Made by a program: the position numbers and the translations under genes | Shown here: positions 56,799 through 64,000 of the stretch, piece after piece | How the letters are laid out: each line of letters begins with the position of its first letter | How positions within the stretch are numbered: the first letter of the stretch is position 1 | Notes under the pieces: model-generated | Databases searched by the model: none | What the model was told of the DNA's origin: nothing | The model's input: only the letters and a program-made list of their open reading frames with translations | NCBI RefSeq assembly: GCF_023101765.2 | Contig: NC_064218.1 | Location: forward strand, 5,952,001 to 6,016,000 | DNA: 64,000 bases | From: Spodoptera frugiperda | Lineage: Eukaryota; Arthropoda; Insecta; Lepidoptera; Noctuidae | Direction: 5' to 3'

Positions 56799-57984
56799 TA
56801 CATTTAGATTCAGAACAGTTAAGTGTAAGCTGTACAAGTGCTCAAACTTAGGTAGATATTAATCCACCTAGGACTTGTTTCACAATATCGCCGCTATATA
56901 GATAGCCGCTATGTATCAGATAACTTTAAATTAAGAACGTAATTTGCATGCATTATAAATGTCACATAAGTTTATCGGGCACTTATATGAAGGTGGTGAA
57001 ACACAGCGTTTAAGCTTATTTTTATATTTTTGAGAAAAACACGAACGCCTTTTGAAAATGTATATGTGTTACTCTGGTACAACATATAATAAAGAAAATG
57101 TATACATGTAGTTTCCAATACATATACTTTGAGTGACGTCACCCAGTGGATCTTTTGTTAAGAATTTAAACCTCGGTGCGGACGGGTTTCTATTCATGTT
57201 GCGACAATGTAAAATTTTGAAGCAAAACTTTTCTTGTTCACGTCATATGTCGCATTTTCTATAAAATGTACAAGATTTTAAAAGAAACGTGTATGTTCTT
57301 GAGTTTACAGTTCAAGTAGGTTTTTCAAAAGAAAAATGTATGTATAGTTTGTTAGTTGATACTATTCGTATAAGATGAGTTATAGTACGGTATCACTCAC
57401 AGTATGTAATTTAAAAAATAAAAACACTAATGTTTGCTGCATTATTTATTTAACTTTTTAATATTCAAATCTGCTTCTTTAGTCTAAGCGAAATAAATAA
57501 TCTTGACTTTGAATTATAATATAATTATCTGTTTTGTGTATGTATAATTGTATTAGGAAACCTATGTTACGGAGGCACACCCTTTCTTTTTAACTCTATC
57601 ATGAATTATTAGTCCGACAAAGAAAACCATTTTAATCAGACCCACGAAACACTCGAACATAATCTCCAAACAAACAAACTAGAGATCATCACTTCTATAC
57701 GAAAATAGATCAATAATAACTGGCTCAACGAAATCTATTGGATCACAATAAAACTATTTAATGTTGATGTACCTATTTTGGGGTTCCTTCAGCACAATGG
57801 TTAGGTTGGCACCAGGCCAGGATTCCGACTAGATGTTTAGATCAGTCCGACAGTCCGTTGCATATCAGATATTGTTAACTTGTAAACATTTTGTGCTGTG
57901 TCTGTGTTTTGATAGATGTAGTCTTTTTGTTGGATAGCTATGATTTATTTAAAGTACTGGTTACCTATGATTTTGACGCAGACT
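56799..57984. other. No gene
   Basis: AT-rich spacer without recognised features. Confidence 0.35.
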
Positions 57985-58075
57985 AAAAGTAGCTGGTAGA
58001 GTGCGATTGCCGGCCAAGCAATGGGTATTGCGTTCGATCACAGGAACACCGATTGCTAGGTAGTCGCACTAGTGT
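57985..58075 (+). repeat. Possible tRNA-derived SINE head, degenerate
   Basis: 'TAGCTGGTAGAGTGCGATTG', CCGGCCAAGCAATGGG and 'TTGCGTTCGATCACAGG' have A-box- and B-box-like spacing. No recognisable body follows. Confidence 0.4.
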
Positions 58076-58706
58076 TTGGTCATAGAAATATTAAAATTAT
58101 ATCTATTGGGTTCGATGATCGAATAGTGCTTCCTTCGAGTCAAATAAGATTATTTTTATGTTACTACATATTTATCAAATATGTTATTTTAAATAAGGAT
58201 AATAATATGGTACATATACATACATACATAGTATTATTACGAGTACAAGCGTCAAAATCGATATAAATAATTTATTAAAATGGAATTTGAAAAAGGAAAG
58301 CACGATTCTTTTTTCCCATACACATCAGACAATAGGAAAATCAAGATATTTTACTATAAAAGTGATATTACGTATCCCGTTATCCATTTTCTGTTTTACG
58401 AGAGTAGAGAGTATTTACTTCCTCCTTTGCCGAAACCTTTTGAACAATCCTTTCAAGGACTTTTGATCTTTCGCAGAAAATAGTTCGTGGTTAATACAAA
58501 TAAAGTAATGGCCTCTTACCTTTATGTATTCCTTTACATAAAGATGAGTAATTGTTAATGTATGTGTGTATGTCAAAAGTTATTTCTGTATGTAATATCT
58601 GCATATTATTTTTTATAGTGTTAGTAGTTCATTTTTGTGAGTAGGTAGTCTAATTTCGATGTAGATCAAAGTATTTACACAAGAGACAATAAGTAGATAC
58701 CAGGTT
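58076..58706. other. No supported gene
   Basis: The ATG-initiated 67-codon frame at 58280-58483 (starting MEFEKGKHDSFF) is not recognised and has no supporting context. Confidence 0.3.
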
Positions 58707-58822
58707 CAGACCACCACTACCGGGGCTCCGGCTCGAAAAGCAGGAGTAGGAACGGGGTGGTTTTTAGTCAGTAAGAGTTTGACGCTGCCGCTCGCTTCGC
58801 ACAAGGCGGGAGAAGTCCCTGA
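58707..58822 (+). mobile_element. R1 3'-tail fragment with internal deletion
   Basis: 'TTCAGACCACCAC' joins directly to 'TACCGGGGCTCCGGCTCGAA', skipping the ~60 bp present in longer copies. It then has AAGCAGGAGTAGGAACGGGG and 'TTTTTAGTCAGTAAGAGTTT' up to GGCGGGAGAAGTCC. Confidence 0.75.
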
Positions 58823-60503
58823 AAAAAGGGTAGGCTATTCTGTAGGAAATTATCAATTCGAAATTTCAAAGTGAGATCGATCGCATTCTCGTCCTTCATT
58901 AGACGAGATTATTTTCACAACTAATGACATGGCGGACTGCGATTGAGTTAATTTCCAATTGGAAGTTACAGAACAGCCTAGCTGGTTTCCTTCGTTTTCT
59001 TATACACGATTTATACACGAAACAACTTAAGTCATAAATTAAAGAGTTATAGAGTATATACATAAAAAGTAACATAACAATATACAAGAAATAAAAACAA
59101 ACGTATTTTATCACATTAAGTGAATCTTTTGACTTAGTTGTTTGTTAATGGGTGCTGTTAGGAAATTATTTCACGTTACAACTGCTTTAGGAAATAAAAG
59201 TTTCGTACACTTGTATTAGAGTTTGTTTTTTATTGTTTTGATTGTACGAAATATTGTTTTATTTTATTTTTTGTGAAAGGGTGGGCTTGAAAATGGTACA
59301 AGATGTTTAATAATACAATTTTGAATCAAATCAGAATAATATGTCAGCCTAGATTCAATTTAAAAGAGGTATGTAAGATTCGTAGCAATTGGCGGTCCAT
59401 TGTCTCTTCCTACCCCAATGATTCAATTTGATGTACAGTCAGTATAGTAGCAGCTTAACTTTCCCTTATTTGTCTCACCACTGTACTCAGTCATTTAATG
59501 ATTACTTAATCCAGTTGCTAGCAAACGCTTTCTAAACAAAAGAGTTACTAAGGAATAGTTTAAGTAATCATAAAAAGTCTGTGAGTGCCGCAGTCAATTA
59601 TCAAAAAACAATTAATTACTGAAACTACATTCTTCATTGCTCTTTAAACATTAAAAACACTTCATAATATTATTTCTTTCTACATGATCCTCTTAAATCT
59701 AATTCAATGTAATGAGCTAAATAACAACTTTAATATTATAATTCTTCCATATTGCTTGTGCTAACAACTGTTAAGGAACTTAAGCTGTAAGATTAAGTAT
59801 GAAAAACATAACTTATTATAAGCAACGCTGCAAGAGCAACTTTATAAATTGAGAATACGTAATTAACTACATAATATTTAGTTCCTTAAGTTTGTTTTAT
59901 TATGTAAAACTCATAATATATGCAAAAGAAAACTAATTATTAATTAACACGTATACTAAAGTTTGTGAAAAAGTGTAAATTTTGCTAAACTGCATCTAAA
60001 TCGGAGATAGAATCGAATAGTTATCTATCCAATTTGATAATTGAAACTAGTAGACAACACTAAACTACATAAAACAAAAAAAAAACATACAATAAAAAGC
60101 ACAGTATACACAAGCAGAAAATTCATTCACGAAAGAACAATAGGTAACCGAAAAACAAAAGCCGCTACGATGGCTTCCATTTTCAAATCACCCAATGACA
60201 GTCGCCGGTTAGGGTAATTAAATCGCCAATTTACGGCTCAACCATGCCTCTCATGGTTCGTTTACGAGGTTTACATTGCACCGGTTGCAGTACAAACGCT
60301 AAGTAGTATAACACGTTTTACGATCGACAGTCATTGTATACAGGACTTTAGAATCGGTTTCTGGTCCGCCATTTTGGAAATTTAAAAATGGAAGCGCATG
60401 ACTGGTTGTTTAATGGTTATGTTACATTAATTTTCGTTTTTTGAATCAAGCGTTTGTAGGTACATTTGTATTGTGTACGTAGGATACATTCTTTTTTTAA
60501 GCC
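58823..60503. other. No gene; SINE-tail fragment near 59.4 kb
   Basis: 59365-59430 has 'GTAGCAATTGGCGGTCCATT', GTCTCTTCC and TACCCCAATGA, related to 29255-29345. The rest is AT-rich. Confidence 0.35.
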
Positions 60504-60578
60504 TTATTTGCCATTAGAAAACCGTTGAAGGCAAATCCTCCACTAACGTAAGTCACCGGTGACCTACTTGGCAGTTAA
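60504..60578. mobile_element. 75-bp palindromic mini-element (CACCGGTGAC family)
   Basis: The left edge is TTATTTGCCATTAGAAAACC and the right edge CTTGGCAGTTAA. The inside has 'AAGTCACCGGTGACC'. It is the reverse orientation of the copy at 63147-63221, with the same length. Confidence 0.65.
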
Positions 60579-63146
60579 CGTGGCATAGGGCAAAATCTTA
60601 TTTAGACTAGTGTCTAAATATCATTTTGATTTGCACATCAAATATAATTTGTCAAAATTCGCAGCTTTGATATCAAAACTTTACTTCTAGATCTAAAGAC
60701 ATTTGAATTTGAATACATTCTGAATTTATTTATTCAGAGTTCCTTTATGAAGCCTCCACGAGTGATATTGTAAACAAAAGTTTTCTGTTTTGTTAGCACG
60801 AGATATTAGTCTCAACTCATTTCGTCTTAGGCGTAAACAAAACAATATAGGAACTTCATTCAACTTAGCAGTTCAAGTTGTTTTGCTTTCACACTGTGTC
60901 ATTAAGGACAAACTTTACGCCATTTCAAAATCAAAACACCAATGTGGTGTTGCCATTTGATATATTATACATTCAAACATTTTTCATAATGGCAACATTT
61001 TCCTAACAAACATGCAACGAGAATTCGTATTTTGAATTTTGCTGTTGTTTTTTTTACGCGCCTTTGTTATCATGCCAGCTGTCAGATTTTATTTTGACAT
61101 CGCATTTCAAATAAAGAACGTGTATTTTTTATTTTTCAATAAAGTCTAGGTATATATTGCAAATGAGTTTTTAAGAGCAGCTAAGTGAGATTCAAATTAT
61201 TATAAGTACTGAATGCTGTGGGCTTTTAGTTCGACGCTTTCTTTTCATTTATTTGAGTATGTCTGACAGCCATTAACGACTAACAATTAAATGAGATTGA
61301 AGAATAAAACAAATCGTTTAATCCGAACCCATTATTTTCAAGTTTAACATAAAAATGTGACATTTTTATTGTCTTACATTTATTTTTGTCTCAAAATATT
61401 TACAAGAGTTCTTAAACAACAGCTAACAGAACGATTCACAGTTCGAGAGCGACACGCAAACAATCGAATGCTCGGTAATCATTCGAACAAAATACACGAG
61501 TGGAGCTAACAACCTCCTTCCTGCAACTCGATTGAAAACATGTCAAGTACAGGAAAATGTTGCTAGAGGTGAGAAATAAAATGTTACACGACAAATGTTA
61601 CTGGTTCCTTGTAGAGTTGTACTTGGCTGTATAAGATCGGAGTATTGTGAATTTGTGACCTATTTATTAACTACCTAGTTGTTTGTTTAAAAAAGTTTAG
61701 TACTAATAATTAGTATTAATTAATGTTTTTAGATCTCAAAACGGGATATTTACCATGTTTTTTAGTTTTTTCGAGTTTCCGATATTTTGGCACTGTTGCA
61801 AGCGCCATGATTACGGATAAACTGGAGTATATGCGGGTGAAGAATGATGTGACTAGTGACCATGTTAGTTTAAAAACTTATAATTATTGTTTGTTAAAAA
61901 ATCTGTATGTAAAATGTTATTTTTAGTGCGCAGTTTGAGATTACACTTCAATAACGTAGGTACTCTATAAATTAATACAGCTAACATATTTTGGAATAAT
62001 TTTATTCATGTGATCCGCTTACGTAAAATTGTAGGCGATAAATACAAAATACAGATTATATGTGGGTTTTTAAACATTATTGCAATACACAAAATCAATA
62101 CATGACCAAATATTTGTATTTCGGTATAAATAAAGCACTGGCATTTACCTACAGATACCTTTAAAATGCCAAGCGATTTTATAAATGCTATTCCGAGAAT
62201 TTTTACATTGCATCCACAGTGAAGTTTCACAGGAATTTCGAATTGTATCGTTTAACAATAAAATAAAATAACGAGGTGGTTTTAATTAAAATAATGAGTA
62301 AGAAATGAATCTGAACCGAGAATTTTATTTGATAAACCATTGTGCGTAGGTATAATTGCAATTTCGTTGATAATATTTTTTGATATTTCAATTGTGGTTT
62401 TAATTTTTTTGTAATGACAAATTAAATTTAAATGTTTTGTTTTCTTTATCATTAACAATTACAAAAGACTTCGAGAATTTGTGTCCAATGTGAATTGCAT
62501 TGTAGGTCTGGAGAAGACGCAACATCCCGAACGTAGGTGACAAAGGGGACTGTCAGTAGTTTAGTCTATTTTACATTATAATGCAGACTGATATGGTAAT
62601 TTATCTACATTTATTATATGATAATGATAGTATTCTCTTAGTGATTTCTTCTTTCTTAAAGATGTCCTAGAAAGCAGCCATGTTTTGCCCAACAGTTTTA
62701 AACTAAAATCACTGCTATCTTGGTGGTTTTACTACGTACCCTTTTCTATTAAATGGAAGCAAGACTACAATACAATACAGATATGCATTTTGAATAAGAC
62801 GTTCAAGTCTTTGAGAATTCGAATCTAAAGGCTGGAGCTGGAACTTGGTACATGCTTGAGGAGAAGTCGAGGAAGTTTTGTAAAACTATGGACGTAGTCC
62901 TTTTGTCGACGATATTAGGAATTCCAAGACACGATGCAAGTTAGATGACAGATGTTGGACCGTTTTCTGCTTCGCTATTGAACTACTTGAACGCTGTGCC
63001 GGACTCTGAAGTTCAGTTTAATGGCATGTCGAAATTGCGGGGAGATTTAAAGCTGGACTTATGAAATATAGAAAATCTAATATTTTAGGTCGTGATTAAT
63101 GCTTTGTAGCTGTGTATGAATTTGAATGAAATATAAGATTAACACG
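60579..63146. other. No gene
   Basis: AT-rich. Frames of up to 74 codons without motifs. No repeat family recognised. Confidence 0.35.
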
Positions 63147-63221
63147 TTAACTGCCACGTAAGTCACCGGTGACCTACGTTAGTGGAGGATTGACCATCAA
63201 CTGTTTTCTGATGGCAGTTAA
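63147..63221. mobile_element. 75-bp palindromic mini-element (CACCGGTGAC family)
   Basis: Inverted ends TTAACTGCCA (63147-63156) and TGGCAGTTAA (63212-63221), with the palindrome GTCACCGGTGAC inside. TTAA at both ends would suit a piggyBac-like target site if part of a duplication. Too short to code. Confidence 0.65.
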
Positions 63222-64000
63222 AGGTTTAAGAAGTAATTACTAAAATCACAAATTATCTCCTGGTCCTCCGGTACTGTTTAGAAATCTTCCGTGCACAAAA
63301 CCAAAGAGAAACTGTTCGTTTAGATTGAATTAAGACCCTACTGTTGGATCTCAACCAAAAGATTTACTTTTCCAATGTTCAAATTGCGGTAAGATCTGAT
63401 ATGGAAGTTATTGTAGAGTGACCTTAGATCTTCAATAGACGAAGGAAACACGTGTCAAGCCCCAAGAGCTCACCCCCCATTCCTAAGTAAATGATAACTT
63501 ATACTCAATTATATGGCGCGTAAGTTACAGCCGACATAAAAGACGATCATTACCATGAAACTCGATCACGTATTTCCAATTTAGACGACATGTGACCAGT
63601 TTACGAGAAAATAAAATCACTTTCGTCCGCCATATTGCTTTTGAGATTAAAGCTGTGATTTCAATACGACTGCAATAAGGCGCGTGTGGTGGTCGAATAG
63701 GCTGTTCCTTAAGCTGCCTATTCACTGGAGACATCCTCTTAAGATATGGTCCTAGTTCTAATTGGATAGTGTTGACACAGCCGTGTGTCCTGATTACGTG
63801 TTAATCTACCTGTCGCATGTAATCAGCTGGTATCGCCAGTGCGCAGGTACCTTAAGCCTCTCATTCGTACGTTAAGTGGTACTCCAAGCAATCAGGGTGT
63901 TTGTCAGCACAGCTTTGTAGTATCAGTGTATGAGGGATGAGGTGACAGGTCGTTAACCCCTCCGTACAGGGTGAACTGACCCATTTAACTCTTCCGACTT
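63222..64000. other. No supported feature
   Basis: Somewhat less AT-rich than the rest, but with no recognisable exon, repeat or RNA gene. Confidence 0.3.

Overview
The window looks like moth (lepidopteran, plausibly noctuid) nuclear DNA. It is AT-rich, with no recognisable host exon, rRNA or functional tRNA gene. Almost everything that can be named is a transposable element or a relic of one: R1-clade, CR1-like, RTE-like and R4/Dong-like non-LTR retrotransposons, tRNA-derived SINEs of the type common in moths, several palindromic MITE families with TA flanks, and the 'CTAG..CCCGCGACTTCG' repeat family often seen in Lepidoptera. The species assignment is an inference from repeat types.

Layout. 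1-12 kb: SINEs at 1.1 and 2.8 kb, hairpin MITEs at 3.4, 4.3, 8.2, 8.9 and 11.6 kb, and a candidate 1.9-kb terminal-inverted-repeat element at 5.8-7.7 kb. 12.8-14.9 kb: the C-terminal end of an R4/Dong-like element beside two R1 fragments arranged head to head. 16.7-19.4 kb: a 2.5-kb 5'-truncated R1-clade element with a long reverse-transcriptase frame, inserted in a MITE with a 12-bp target duplication. 22.7-28.95 kb: a nearly complete CR1-like element with a tandem-repeat 5' UTR, a zinc-finger ORF1 and an endonuclease/RT ORF2 that is broken by a frameshift and by a 738-bp inverted-repeat element. 28.9-46 kb: scattered SINEs, R1 tails, a 1-kb inverted-repeat element, CTAG-type repeats with a 150-bp duplication, and a 96-bp tandem repeat. 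46.2-49.5 kb: a nearly full-length single-ORF RTE-like element with three frameshifts. 49.5-64 kb: a miniature internally deleted derivative of that element, more R1 tails, MITEs and unannotatable AT-rich DNA.

How the parts relate. At least thirteen pieces share the R1 3' end and six share ends of the RTE-like element, so two LINE families and their short derivatives account for much of the repeat content. Nested insertions give a relative age order: MITE, then R1; CR1, then the 738-bp element; CCCTTAG MITE, then an RTE-like tail. Autonomous reading frames are all damaged as given, and several of the lesions are single-base changes in homopolymer runs. Long stretches between elements show only short chance open frames.
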